Assembly (NCBI GenBank): GCA_965227335.1
Contig: CBDDFV010000001.1
Location: forward strand, 1-64,000
Source: CBDDFV01 sp965227335
GTDB taxonomy: Bacteria > Planctomycetota > Phycisphaerae > Phycisphaerales > SM1A02
DNA: 64,000 bases
Direction of reading: 5' to 3'
The position numbers were made by a program, and so were the translations under genes. Positions within the stretch are counted from its first letter, which is position 1. The number at the start of each line of letters is the position of its first letter. Below, piece after piece: positions 17,985 to 26,533 of the stretch. The notes below the pieces were generated by a model, which did not search any database, had not been told where the DNA came from, and saw only the letters and a program-made list of their open reading frames with translations.

Positions 17985-18348
17985 CAACGCGAGCCCCCTC
18001 ACGGGCACGACAGCAGGCGTTCGAACGTGGGATCACCCTAACGCATCCCCGCCGGGAGAAAAAGAACAAAATGCCGGTGCGGATTTCGGTCCGGTCGACG
18101 CTTTGGTTGTGTGGGGGGGTCCTCCGGGTCCTTTCGGGGGTCCTCCCGGGACCCGGGGGAACTCAGGACGAAACAGTCGAGAAACACCCGCTCGGCTGTT
18201 TCGCGCGCCGGCATCGCCCGCGGCATCGCCTGCGGGGACGCCCGCCGGGACCGCGGGTCGCACCGATGGAGCGGCGTCGTGGGATGGTCGGCCGGCGTCT
18301 GACGGGTCAGGACCTCGAGCGGCGGATCTCGCCAGAGCGGCCGCACTT
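17985..18348. other. Intergenic region between the ECF sigma gene and a dockerin-tailed gene
   Basis: Holds the upstream region of the sigma factor and the downstream region of the gene at 18349. G-runs (TGTGGGGGGGTCC near 18110) and GC-rich partial palindromes occur, but no clear promoter, RNA gene or T-tailed terminator. Confidence 0.45.
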
Positions 18349-19296
18349 TCAGCCTGGGCACGGGCCCCATTGTGCGAGCAGGCCGGCGAGATCCGCCGCG
18401 TCGATCACGCCGTCGCCGTCGAGATCGCCCGGACAGCCCGGGCAGGGCCCCCAGCCCGCGAGCAGGATCGCGAGGTCGCCCGCGCCCACCTCGCCGTCGT
18501 CGTCGAGATCCGCCGGGCAGAGGGCGATCGCGGCGGCGGAGATCTCCGCGTAGTCCAGCGCCCAGTAGGGATCGCCGCCCGGTACGCCGGGTCGCGTGAC
18601 GACCTCGACGTCCAGGTACCCGTGCACGATGTCGCCCTCAGGCGTCAGGAGCAGTTCCGCCGGCGCCTCGAACGCCGCGGCGTCAATCAGACCGTCCTCG
18701 ACATTGGCGTTGATCGGCTCGATCGGGATCACCACCGTCGATCGGTCGGCGAAGGTCAGCCGCACCTCGCCGGGCAGGAAACCGACGTCGCCGAACACGA
18801 GGTTGACGAAGTACGTCTCCACCGCCGCGACGTCTTTCGCCTTCGCCTGGAACACGAAAAGGAAGTGCGCGTCGTTCCGATTGTTCGACGGGGGATCCGG
18901 GAATCCGTTGGGCGGCGGGAACGTGGTGTCGAACGAAGTCGACAGGCTGATGTCCGTGAACGATGACCCGATTGACCCCGTATTCATCAGCGTGCTCGCC
19001 GACACCGCAAGATCCGCCGCCTCCAGTTCGGTCCGCAGATCGAAGTCGTCGCCCGAGAACGGCCCCGCTTCGCCGTCCTGATTCCAGTCGGGCAGGAAGT
19101 CGCCGACGGCAAGCACGCCCGCCCCGTCCACGTTGACGGGCGCGCCCTCGAAGTTCAGGAACCCGGCCCCGTCGTTCAGGCCGAAGCCGTCGCGGTCGCC
19201 GATCCGGACAAAGATCTCACCCGCGTTCGCCGGCCCGGCTGTCATCGCCGCCGCCGCGACGCCCGTGATCACGCTCATCGCCGTTGCTCGCACCAT
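18349..19296 (-). CDS. Secreted protein with C-terminal dockerin-like pair
   Basis: 315 residues from the ATG at 19296, where GGAGG lies six bases upstream; an in-frame ATG ten codons earlier lacks a good site. The signal peptide ends near GPANA-GE. The middle ~200 residues are beta-strand rich with no recognised catalytic motif. The tail holds two calcium-loop repeats (ADLDDDGEVGAGDLAILL and GDLDGDGVIDAADLAGLL) each closing with WGPCPG. The same tail is found on two other proteins in the window, so they probably share a surface-anchoring or assembly route. Confidence 0.78.
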   Translation of the reverse strand: MVRATAMSVITGVAAAAMTAGPANAGEIFVRIGDRDGFGLNDGAGFLNFEGAPVNVDGAGVLAVGDFLPDWNQDGEAGPFSGDDFDLRTELEAADLAVSASTLMNTGSIGSSFTDISLSTSFDTTFPPPNGFPDPPSNNRNDAHFLFVFQAKAKDVAAVETYFVNLVFGDVGFLPGEVRLTFADRSTVVIPIEPINANVEDGLIDAAAFEAPAELLLTPEGDIVHGYLDVEVVTRPGVPGGDPYWALDYAEISAAAIALCPADLDDDGEVGAGDLAILLAGWGPCPGCPGDLDGDGVIDAADLAGLLAQWGPCPG

Positions 19297-19407
19297 GGCT
19301 CGCCTCCATGTCCTTCCCCGGGGCACGTCTTGAGCCTAGCGACACGGTTCGCGGCCGACCAGAGAAAAACAGCGCCCGCCCGCCGCGCCTACGCTGTTGC
19401 GAGCCCC

Positions 19408-20565
19408 ATGTCCGACCTTCGTCTCGATGTCCTTCCCGGTCCGCCCGCGGACGCCGGATTCGTGCACGGCCGCGCCCTGCGCGATCTGCTGCGTCCGGAC
19501 TTCGTCGCCGCGTACCTCGACCGGCTGCGTCCGGCCGTCGGCTTCGATCCCGATGAACTGCCCGCCCAGACGCGGCGCTGGCTCCGACGACTGCCGGTCC
19601 ATCACCAGGAGGAGATCGACGGCATGGCCATGGGGGCGGGCGTGTCGACGGATCTCGTCGCGACCTTCCTGTACGCCGACATCGCCCGTCCGCCCGCCGC
19701 GCCGGTCGATCCCGTCGCCCGCCGCATCATCGCGGGCGGCGATGAGGACGACGTCGAGGAAGCGCGGCGTTCCGGCGGCCCGATGTGCTCCGGCGTCATC
19801 GCCCGACTCGACGACGGCGATGCGTGGATCGCACGCAACTGCGACTGGCTCACCCCCACGCTGATGCGCGGCACGGCCGCCGTCGTCCACGAGGCCCCCA
19901 ACCGCATTCCCGTCATGGCGGTCGGCATTCGCGGCGACATCGATCTCGACACCGGCGTCAACGCCGAGCAACTCTGGCTGCATCTGCACACGCTCCAGAC
20001 CCGGGACGATCCGCCGCCCGATCGCACCTGCATCTCCTGGCTGTTCTGGGCCCGCGAGGCGCTGGAGACGTGCGCGACGCTCGACGAACTCGAGCGTTTC
20101 ATCGAACGAACCGGGCGCGATCGCGGCGTGTTCGCGGTCGCTGGCGACGGCAAGACGAATGAAGCCGCGATCTTCGAGTGCTCGCGCAGCGCCCACCGAC
20201 GCCATGACATCGACCCCGCCGCCCCCGCGTGCGTGACCAACCACTCGCTGGAGAAACAGATCGACGCTCGCGAGCGGGGACCGAGTCGCCGGGGCGGGAC
20301 GATCGGCCGTTTCCGCGCGCTTCGCTCACGTCTGGGCGAAACGCCGCCCCGTCGGGGTCCGGACGATCTGATGGCGCTGCTCGCGGCGCCGGACGTCGAG
20401 ATGCGCACGCCCCGCTTTCTCCGCACGATCTACAGCGCCGTCGCGAATCCCTCGGCCACGCAGGTCTGGTTCGCGGCGGGACGGGACGACGGAACCCCCG
20501 CCGCCAGCGCCGGCCGGTGGTCGGTGGTGACGCCGCCGTGGGTGCGTCGGGCGCGGCTGCGGTGA
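19408..20565 (+). CDS. C45-type Ntn-hydrolase / acyltransferase (AAT family)
   Basis: 385 residues from the ATG at 19408; an upstream frame to 19330 adds unlike sequence. Resembles the acyl-CoA:6-aminopenicillanate acyltransferase (peptidase C45) family: an ~125-residue N-terminal part, then GPMCSGVIARLDDGDAW with the candidate nucleophile Cys127, which would become the new N-terminus after self-cleavage, and ARNCDW soon after (family RNxDW). ACVTNHSLE fits the conserved NH segment of the family. Its natural substrate is unknown; relatives cleave amide bonds of peptides or acylated amines. It converges on the Rieske-ThDP gene. Confidence 0.72.
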   Translation: MSDLRLDVLPGPPADAGFVHGRALRDLLRPDFVAAYLDRLRPAVGFDPDELPAQTRRWLRRLPVHHQEEIDGMAMGAGVSTDLVATFLYADIARPPAAPVDPVARRIIAGGDEDDVEEARRSGGPMCSGVIARLDDGDAWIARNCDWLTPTLMRGTAAVVHEAPNRIPVMAVGIRGDIDLDTGVNAEQLWLHLHTLQTRDDPPPDRTCISWLFWAREALETCATLDELERFIERTGRDRGVFAVAGDGKTNEAAIFECSRSAHRRHDIDPAAPACVTNHSLEKQIDARERGPSRRGGTIGRFRALRSRLGETPPRRGPDDLMALLAAPDVEMRTPRFLRTIYSAVANPSATQVWFAAGRDDGTPAASAGRWSVVTPPWVRRARLR

Positions 20566-20673
20566 ATCAGGGCTTCGATCGCGCCCGCGCCGCCGGCCGA
20601 CGTCTTCCTGACGCACACCGTCGTCGGCGCGGCTGAAGTCGTGACCGCCGATCGCCGCGTCGCTTCGGATTCG

Positions 20674-22719
20674 CTACACGAGGTCAGCGTCCGTCATGAC
20701 TTCCACCACGGACGGCCCGTCGAAGTCAAGCGACTCCCGGAGCGCGTCGTCGAGTTCGTCCGCCTTCGTCACCCGACGTCCGTGGCCGCCGCACGAGCCC
20801 ACATAGTCCGCGATGTTCGGATTCGACAGCGACGTCTGCCAGACCGTCCAGTCGCCGGCCCGCTGCTCCTTGGAGATCTTGCCGAGTTCGTTGTTGTTGA
20901 GCAGCACGTGCGTGATGTTCATGCCGTACTTCGCGGCGGTGTTGACCTCCCACGCGTACTGACCGAACCCGCCGTCGCCGCTCACGCACACGACGGGCCG
21001 CTGGTGGAAGCGTCCGCCCCAGCGGTCCTTCACCTGGGTGGCGGCCCACGCCCCGATCGCCGCGGGATATCCGAAGCCGATCGAGCCGAGGTAGCCGGAC
21101 ATCAGCACGGCCTGCCTCCCGGACGCCTCGACGTACCGCCCGAACGAGTAGGTGTTGTTGCCGACGTCGACCGCGTAGATCGCATCGTGCGGCATGACGC
21201 GGTTGACGGCGTCGAACAACGCGATCGAGCTCACGCCCCGCCCGTGATCATCGGCCAGACGCGACGCCTTCTCTTCCCGCCAGATCCGCCAGCGGTCGGC
21301 GATCTCGCTGGTGTGGTCGATGCTGGCGTGGCCGCCGGTGAGCGTGTCGATCATCCGCCCCGCCGTCACGCCGATCTCGCCCCAGACCGGCGCGGCGACG
21401 GCATGGAACTTGCCGAGCTGGCGGTGGTCGAAGTCGACCTGGATGATCGGCTTCTTCGGCGTGATGCCGGTGTGGTTGCTGAACGAGGCGCCGAAGACGA
21501 GCAGCAGATCTGATTCGTTCATGAACCACGATGCGATCGGCGTGCCGGAACGTCCGAGCACGCCGCCGCCGAGCGGATGACCGCCGCCCGGTCCGCCCAT
21601 GTCGCCGATCAGCCCCTTCCCCTTGAACGTCGTCAGCACCGGACAGCGCAGATGCTCGGCGAGTTGGATGACTGCGTCCATCTCGAACCGCGCGCCGTGA
21701 CCGACGATGATCACCGGACGTTTCGCGTGCTTCAGAAGCCTGACCGCCTCCTCCAGCGCGGCTTCGGGCGGCGCGATCTCCGTCGCGCCCAGTCGGCCCT
21801 CGGGGCTTCCCGCCCCCGCCCCGTCCGGCGCCGGCATCGTCTGGACGTCGTCGGGAAAGATGATGTGGGCGACGTTGCGCTCCTGCTTCGCGTACTTCAG
21901 GGCGAGCGACGTCAGCTCCGCATGGTTCGAGCCGGGAAGACAGAGATGACTGAAGCCCGCGACAGCGCCGAACGCCGCCTTGAGCGGCAACTCCTGAAAG
22001 GCGCCCGGTCCGAAGACCTGCTGATTCACCTGGCCGGTCAGAGCGAGGATCGGCGCGCGATCGACACGGGCGTCCCAGAGACCCGTGAGCAGGTTGGTCG
22101 CCCCGGGACCGGCGATGGCGAGACACGCGGCGGGGTCGCCGGTCAGCTTGCCGTACGCGCTCGCCGCAAACGACGCCGCGCCCTCGTGACGAATCCCGAT
22201 GTAGTCCATCGCCCCCGCTTCGCACTGCCGGCGAATGGCGTCCGCGAGTCCGAGGTTGGAATGACCGACCATGCCGAAGACGTGGGTCACGCCCCACGCG
22301 GCCATGGTCTCGGCCATGACGTCGGTGACCGTCCGCACGTGCGTGCGCGGCGGCTCGAGGCCGACGTACACGCCGTCGTCGCGGATCTCGATCGGATACG
22401 TCTCGATGCCGTCGTCGTAGCCGCCGGGCGGCTTGCCCGTCAGCGGGTGATAGTCCCACCCGTGCCATGGACATCGCAGATAGCAGTCGCCGTCGTCGCT
22501 GCACTCGATCGATCCCTCGCCGAGCGGACCGCCCTGGTGCGGGCAGCGGTTGTCGAGCGCGGCGTACTGGCCCTGGAAATGGGTCAGGCAGATCTGCTTG
22601 ACGGTGTCGTCATCGAGATCAATCGCCACGGTCATCACTCGGTTCTCCGGCAGGTCGTCCGGCCCCGCCGCGCGATGCCAGACCAGCGGTCCGTCGCCGT
22701 TCGTACGCGGGTGCGTCAT
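20674..22719 (-). CDS. Rieske [2Fe-2S] domain fused to a PoxB-like thiamine-diphosphate enzyme
   Basis: 681 residues. Residues ~10-122 are a Rieske domain: CPHQGG (Cys59, His61) and CPWHGWDY (Cys83, His86), the full two-Cys two-His set. From ~128 on it is a three-domain ThDP enzyme of the acetolactate synthase/pyruvate oxidase family: catalytic Glu179 in RHEGAASFAASAYGKLTG, a central nucleotide-binding-type domain, and the ThDP/Mg motif starting GDGG at about 581 and ending LLNN at 609. The fusion suggests electrons released from a 2-oxoacid at ThDP pass to the Rieske centre. It could be a pyruvate or related 2-oxoacid oxidase/decarboxylase; substrate cannot be read. It stands alone, divergent from a SnoaL-like gene. 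Confidence 0.88.
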   Translation of the reverse strand: MTHPRTNGDGPLVWHRAAGPDDLPENRVMTVAIDLDDDTVKQICLTHFQGQYAALDNRCPHQGGPLGEGSIECSDDGDCYLRCPWHGWDYHPLTGKPPGGYDDGIETYPIEIRDDGVYVGLEPPRTHVRTVTDVMAETMAAWGVTHVFGMVGHSNLGLADAIRRQCEAGAMDYIGIRHEGAASFAASAYGKLTGDPAACLAIAGPGATNLLTGLWDARVDRAPILALTGQVNQQVFGPGAFQELPLKAAFGAVAGFSHLCLPGSNHAELTSLALKYAKQERNVAHIIFPDDVQTMPAPDGAGAGSPEGRLGATEIAPPEAALEEAVRLLKHAKRPVIIVGHGARFEMDAVIQLAEHLRCPVLTTFKGKGLIGDMGGPGGGHPLGGGVLGRSGTPIASWFMNESDLLLVFGASFSNHTGITPKKPIIQVDFDHRQLGKFHAVAAPVWGEIGVTAGRMIDTLTGGHASIDHTSEIADRWRIWREEKASRLADDHGRGVSSIALFDAVNRVMPHDAIYAVDVGNNTYSFGRYVEASGRQAVLMSGYLGSIGFGYPAAIGAWAATQVKDRWGGRFHQRPVVCVSGDGGFGQYAWEVNTAAKYGMNITHVLLNNNELGKISKEQRAGDWTVWQTSLSNPNIADYVGSCGGHGRRVTKADELDDALRESLDFDGPSVVEVMTDADLV

Positions 22720-22922
22720 GCGTCGTCCTCCTTGGGTCGCGTCGTCGGCAGACTACCGACAGACGAGCCGCCTCGCTCACCGTGATCACCGCATGCGACG
22801 GATGCGAACAAAAACCAAACGGCGGCTGGCGGCGCGACGGATTCCGAGGTAGACTGCCGGTCCGCCCGTGACCCGCCCGGCGTTTTCCGTCGGGCCACCA
22901 CCGAACAGAAGAGAGGGATGTC

Positions 22923-23315
22923 ATGACCACGACCGCCGCCGACACCATGACGGTTGCCAAGCGTCTCGTTGAACTCGTCGCCCAGGGTGAGAACCGCAAG
23001 GCGATCGAAGAGTTGTACGCCGATGATGCGATTGCGTACGAGGCGATGGAGGGTCCGAATGGCCGCGAGTTGAAGGGCAAGGACGCGTTGCTCGGCTACA
23101 ACGACTGGTTCTTCAACACGATGGAGGTTCACGACGCCTCGATCGACGGGCCGTATCCGAATGACGACAAGTTCGTCTGCTTCATGTCGATCGACCTGAC
23201 GGCGAAGGAAGGGCCGATGGCCGGGAACCGCATGGAGATGAAGGAAGCCGCGCTCTATACCGTGAAGGACGGAAAGATCACGCGGTCGGACTTCTTCTAC
23301 AACACCGAGTGCTGA
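22923..23315 (+). CDS. SnoaL/NTF2-like small protein
   Basis: 130 residues of the NTF2-like cone fold: AKRLVELVAQGENRKAIEELYADDAIAYE opening helices (quoted in part here only as AKRLVELVAQGE and IEELYADD), then a beta-sheet with GKDALLGYNDWFF, FVCFMSIDLTAKEG and a last strand KDGKITRSDFFYN. Family members are polyketide cyclases, ketosteroid-isomerase-like enzymes or ligand-binding proteins; no catalytic set is evident, so function is open. A GAGAGGGATGTCATG context supports the start. It is divergent from the Rieske-ThDP gene with about 200 bases between. Confidence 0.75.
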   Translation: MTTTAADTMTVAKRLVELVAQGENRKAIEELYADDAIAYEAMEGPNGRELKGKDALLGYNDWFFNTMEVHDASIDGPYPNDDKFVCFMSIDLTAKEGPMAGNRMEMKEAALYTVKDGKITRSDFFYNTEC

Positions 23316-23353
23316 CGCCGGGCCGCGGACGCGCGGCGACGCTCCGGGTGGTC

Positions 23354-23393
23354 GAGGCGCGGCGAGGCGCGGCGAGGCGAGGCGCGGCGCGGC
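23354..23393. repeat. Short GC-rich GGCGM pentamer repeat
   Basis: About eight consecutive GGCGC/GGCGA pentamers between the SnoaL-like gene and the TMEM175-like gene. Probably slippage-prone simple sequence; no coding or regulatory role is apparent. Confidence 0.7.
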
Positions 23394-23444
23394 ATGATTC
23401 GCCCGTCCCGACCATCCGGCGCGCCGGCCCCGGTATGATTTCGT

Positions 23445-24194
23445 GTGATGCCGCTGCTCACGCCCGAAGCGCTGGACCACTGCCCCGTCGATGACGGCTT
23501 TCGTCAGCGGGGCATCGACATGACGCGGACGGAGACGTTCGTCGACGCCGCGTTCGCGTTCGCGGTGACGCTGCTCGTCGTGTCGATCGACACGATTCCG
23601 AGCAACTACGGTCAGCTCAAGGCGGCGCTCTGGGATGCGCCGGCGTTCGTGCTCAGCTTCATCCTGCTGCTGGTGGTGTGGTACGCCCACTGGGGCTGGT
23701 CGCGGCGCTACGGCCTCGAAGACCGGCCGACGATCATCCTGAGCGCGGCGCTCGTGCTCGTGGTGCTGTGCTACGTCTACCCGCTCAAGATGCTGGCGAA
23801 GGGGTTCATGGCCGCGGTGATCTATCGTGATCCCACCGACATGATCCGAAGCGGCGATGAGCTCTACGGCCTCTTCGTGATCTACTCCGTCGGCTTTCTG
23901 CTGATCTGCGCCATCATCATCCTGCTCAACCTGCACGCGTGGCGACGACGTGAGGACCTCCGGCTCAACGCGTTGGAGCGATTCGACACGAAGGCCGAGA
24001 TCGGCGCCTGGACGGCGCTCGGCGTCATCGCGTTCCTGGCCATGCTCGTCGCCCTGCTGACGCCGCCGTCAAGGTTCGGCTGGCCGGGCTGGGTGTACTC
24101 GCTCTCCGCGATCGTCATGCCGATGTACGGCGTCAAGGTCGGCCGGCGCCGGAAGTCGCTCCTGCCTCCAGCCGCCGCCGGATCGTCGCGATGA
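23445..24194 (+). CDS. TMEM175/DUF1211-like integral membrane protein
   Basis: 249 residues with about five or six membrane helices. RTETFVDAAFAFAVTLLV at about residues 28-45 matches the RxxxFxDxxFAxxxTLL signature of the TMEM175 potassium-channel family, although the canonical FSD is FVD here. Bacterial members form tetrameric, weakly K-selective channels. The GTG at 23445 is directly followed by an in-frame ATG at 23448, either of which could start the protein. The 3' end overlaps the convergent vsr gene by about 62 bases. Confidence 0.72.
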   Translation: MMPLLTPEALDHCPVDDGFRQRGIDMTRTETFVDAAFAFAVTLLVVSIDTIPSNYGQLKAALWDAPAFVLSFILLLVVWYAHWGWSRRYGLEDRPTIILSAALVLVVLCYVYPLKMLAKGFMAAVIYRDPTDMIRSGDELYGLFVIYSVGFLLICAIIILLNLHAWRRREDLRLNALERFDTKAEIGAWTALGVIAFLAMLVALLTPPSRFGWPGWVYSLSAIVMPMYGVKVGRRRKSLLPPAAAGSSR

Positions 24195-24579
24195 GCCGCG
24201 CGGGCGGCGGCGACGTCTTCTTCAGCGCACATTCCCACACGGTCCAGACCGACCAGCCGCGGTCGCGCAGGGCGCGTGCGACACGCCGGTCGCGGGCGAC
24301 ATTGCGTGCGATCTTCGCCTCCCAGTAGACGCGATTGGTCGCTGGGGTGCGGCCGCCGCGCGGGCAGTCGTGGCCGTGCCAGAAGCAGCCGTGCACGAAG
24401 ATCGCGACTCGGGCGGACCGGATGGCGAAGTCGGGACGGCCCGGGAGCGTTGTCGTGCGGGTGGAGGCCCGGAGTCCCGCCGCGCGAAGGATCGCCGCCA
24501 TCCGGCGCTCGGGCGTGGTGCCGCTCGATTTCACGGCCCGCATGATGCGGCTGCGTTCGTCCGGGGTGAAGACGTCCAT
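24133..24579 (-). CDS. vsr: Very-short-patch mismatch endonuclease (Vsr)
   Basis: 148 residues from the ATG at 24579, which gives the family start MDVFTPDERSRIMRAVKSSGT; upstream in-frame codons are unlike the family. Core motifs are GRPDFAI with the catalytic Asp, VAIFVHGCFWHGHDC with the zinc/aromatic wedge residues, YWEAKIARNVARDRR, and WSVWTVWECAL. Vsr nicks 5' of T in T:G mismatches that arise by deamination of 5-methylcytosine. No cytosine methyltransferase gene lies in the window, so the partner must be elsewhere or absent. It overlaps the TMEM175-like gene tail to tail and is divergent from the sulfatase gene. Confidence 0.9.
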   Translation of the reverse strand: MDVFTPDERSRIMRAVKSSGTTPERRMAAILRAAGLRASTRTTTLPGRPDFAIRSARVAIFVHGCFWHGHDCPRGGRTPATNRVYWEAKIARNVARDRRVARALRDRGWSVWTVWECALKKTSPPPARLIATIRRRLEAGATSGAGRP

Positions 24580-24637
24580 GAACGGCAGTATCGTGGATTC
24601 GCCTCGCATCGACACCCTCGGCCCCGGAGGCTCGTTC

Positions 24638-26155
24638 ATGTCCGCCCCGATCCTGCTCGTGCTCTCGATGCTGTTCGGCCCCGCCGCGGTTGACGCCGTC
24701 CCGGACCGCCCCAACCTGATCCTGTTCATCGTCGACGACATGGGCTGGCAGGATACGTCTGTCCCGTTTCACACCGAGCGCACGCCGTTCAATGACCGGT
24801 ACCGCACGCCGGCGATGGAGCGGCTCGCGGCGGAGGGTCTGGTGTTCACCCATGCGTACGCCGCGAGCCCCGTGTGCACGCCGACCCGCGCCTCGATCCT
24901 CACCGGACAGAATCCCGCCCGCTCCCGCATCACCAACTGGACGCTGCGGGGCGATCCCTCCGCGAAACATCCGACGCTCACGCCGCCCGCGTGGAATCGC
25001 AACGGCGTGACCTCCGATCCCGCCACGCCGCTCGCGCTCCACGCGACGACGCTCGCCCATCACCTGCATGCCCGCGGCTACCGCACGATCCACTGCGGCA
25101 AGGCGCACTGGGGCGCGATCGGGACCCCCGGCGCCGATCCCGCGAACCTCGGATTCGACGTCAACATCGCCGGTCACGCGGCCGGCGCGCCGGCGAGTTA
25201 CTACGGCGAGGACCACTACCGCAAGGGCGACGAATCGCCGTGGAACGTCCCGGGTCTGGAGACCTACCACGGGACCGACGTCAACCTGACCGAAGCGTTG
25301 ACGATCGAGGCCAATCGCGCGATCGACGACGCGGTCGCGGCGGGCGAACCGTTCTTCATGAACATGGCGCACTACGCCGTGCATACGCCGATCATGGTCG
25401 ACGAACGATTCGCGGAGCGGTATCGCGCCATGGGTCTTCCGCCACGCGAGGTCGCCTACGCGTCGATGGTGGAGGCGATGGACAAGAGCCTCGGCGACAT
25501 CGTGGCGAACCTCGAGCGTCACGGTGTTCTTGACGACACGATCATCGTGTTCTTTTCCGACAACGGTGGTTTGTCCGCGCACGGACGCGCGGGTCGGGCG
25601 CACACGCACAACGCCCCGTTGCGTTCCGGCAAGGGATCCGCGTACGAGGGCGGGGTGCGGATCCCGATGATCGTGCGCGGCCCGGGCGTCGCCGCGCCCG
25701 GCGCCCGCACCGATGCGCCGGCGATCAGCGACGACCTCTACCCCACGTTCCTGACGCTCGGGGGGGTCGATCCCGACGTCGTCGACCATCCGATTGACGG
25801 CCGCGATCTGACGCCGCTCCTGCGCGGCGACCTCGCCGGGGGCGAGCGTGATGCATGGAACGAACGTCCGCTCGTCTTCCACCGCCCGCACCAGTGGGGG
25901 GCCGGCGGTCCCGGCATCCATCCCTGTTCGGCGCTGATTCGGGGCCCCTGGAAGCTCATCCACTTCCACGCCACGAACCGGGTCGAACTCTACAACCTCG
26001 ACCAGGATCTCGGCGAGACCAACGATCTCGCCGAACGCCGGCCCGACCTCGCACGCGAACTGGCGAACGAACTGGGAGCGCGGCTGCGGGCGATGGGCGC
26101 ACAGATGTCCATCGACAAGGCGACGGGCGATCCCGTCCCCTTTCCCGGCTGGTGA
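24638..26155 (+). CDS. Secreted sulfatase (formylglycine type)
   Basis: 505 residues from the ATG at 24638, with GGAGG seven bases upstream and a signal peptide (MSAPILLVLSMLFG...VDA). The active-site signature CTPTR with Cys80, in SPVCTPTRASILTG, is the C-x-P-x-R site converted to formylglycine by FGE. Metal ligands are seen in FIVDDMG and FFSDNGG, and GKAHWG is the family Lys/His segment. It hydrolyses sulfate esters, probably from marine polysaccharides, outside the cytoplasm. Planctomycetes usually carry many such genes. No FGE or glycoside hydrolase is adjacent. Confidence 0.92.
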   Translation: MSAPILLVLSMLFGPAAVDAVPDRPNLILFIVDDMGWQDTSVPFHTERTPFNDRYRTPAMERLAAEGLVFTHAYAASPVCTPTRASILTGQNPARSRITNWTLRGDPSAKHPTLTPPAWNRNGVTSDPATPLALHATTLAHHLHARGYRTIHCGKAHWGAIGTPGADPANLGFDVNIAGHAAGAPASYYGEDHYRKGDESPWNVPGLETYHGTDVNLTEALTIEANRAIDDAVAAGEPFFMNMAHYAVHTPIMVDERFAERYRAMGLPPREVAYASMVEAMDKSLGDIVANLERHGVLDDTIIVFFSDNGGLSAHGRAGRAHTHNAPLRSGKGSAYEGGVRIPMIVRGPGVAAPGARTDAPAISDDLYPTFLTLGGVDPDVVDHPIDGRDLTPLLRGDLAGGERDAWNERPLVFHRPHQWGAGGPGIHPCSALIRGPWKLIHFHATNRVELYNLDQDLGETNDLAERRPDLARELANELGARLRAMGAQMSIDKATGDPVPFPGW

Positions 26156-26275
26156 CTTCTGTGTAATCACGCGGGCGTCGTCATTTTTCTCGCGGCGTGC
26201 TGCGAGAGATCACGTTTCCGAGATGACTGTCAGGCCCGGATCCCCGGGTCTCGATCACCGTTTCAGGAGCGTGTC

Positions 26276-26518
26276 ATGTCCCGTGGGTCGGGTTGGTCGC
26301 CCGTTCAGTCCGTGTCCGTCAGCCGGTCGTCCGTCGGCGACTCGTGGCGTCGTCTGTGCGTCGCGACCCGACTCGGGCGTCGCACGGCGCTGCGGGCCGC
26401 GCTGCGTATCGCGTCGGAGTTCGAAGAGGAACTGGCGGGAATCGAACGTGACCTTCGTCGATGTCGTCGTCGTCGAAACCAACCCGGCATGGTCTCACCG
26501 AGACGGCGCGGGCGTTGA
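26276..26518 (+). CDS. Possible small arginine-rich protein
   Basis: An 80-codon frame with AGGAG six bases before its ATG. The product is basic, with a helical segment of about 35 residues (RRTALRAALRIASEFEEELAG) that could be amphipathic, and an Arg-rich C-terminus. It lies between the sulfatase gene and the 3' end of the kinase gene. No family is recognised. GC-rich DNA easily yields frames of this size, so support is only the ribosome binding site and the helix. Confidence 0.35.
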   Translation: MSRGSGWSPVQSVSVSRSSVGDSWRRLCVATRLGRRTALRAALRIASEFEEELAGIERDLRRCRRRRNQPGMVSPRRRGR

Positions 26519-26533
26519 CCCGCCGGCGTCGCC

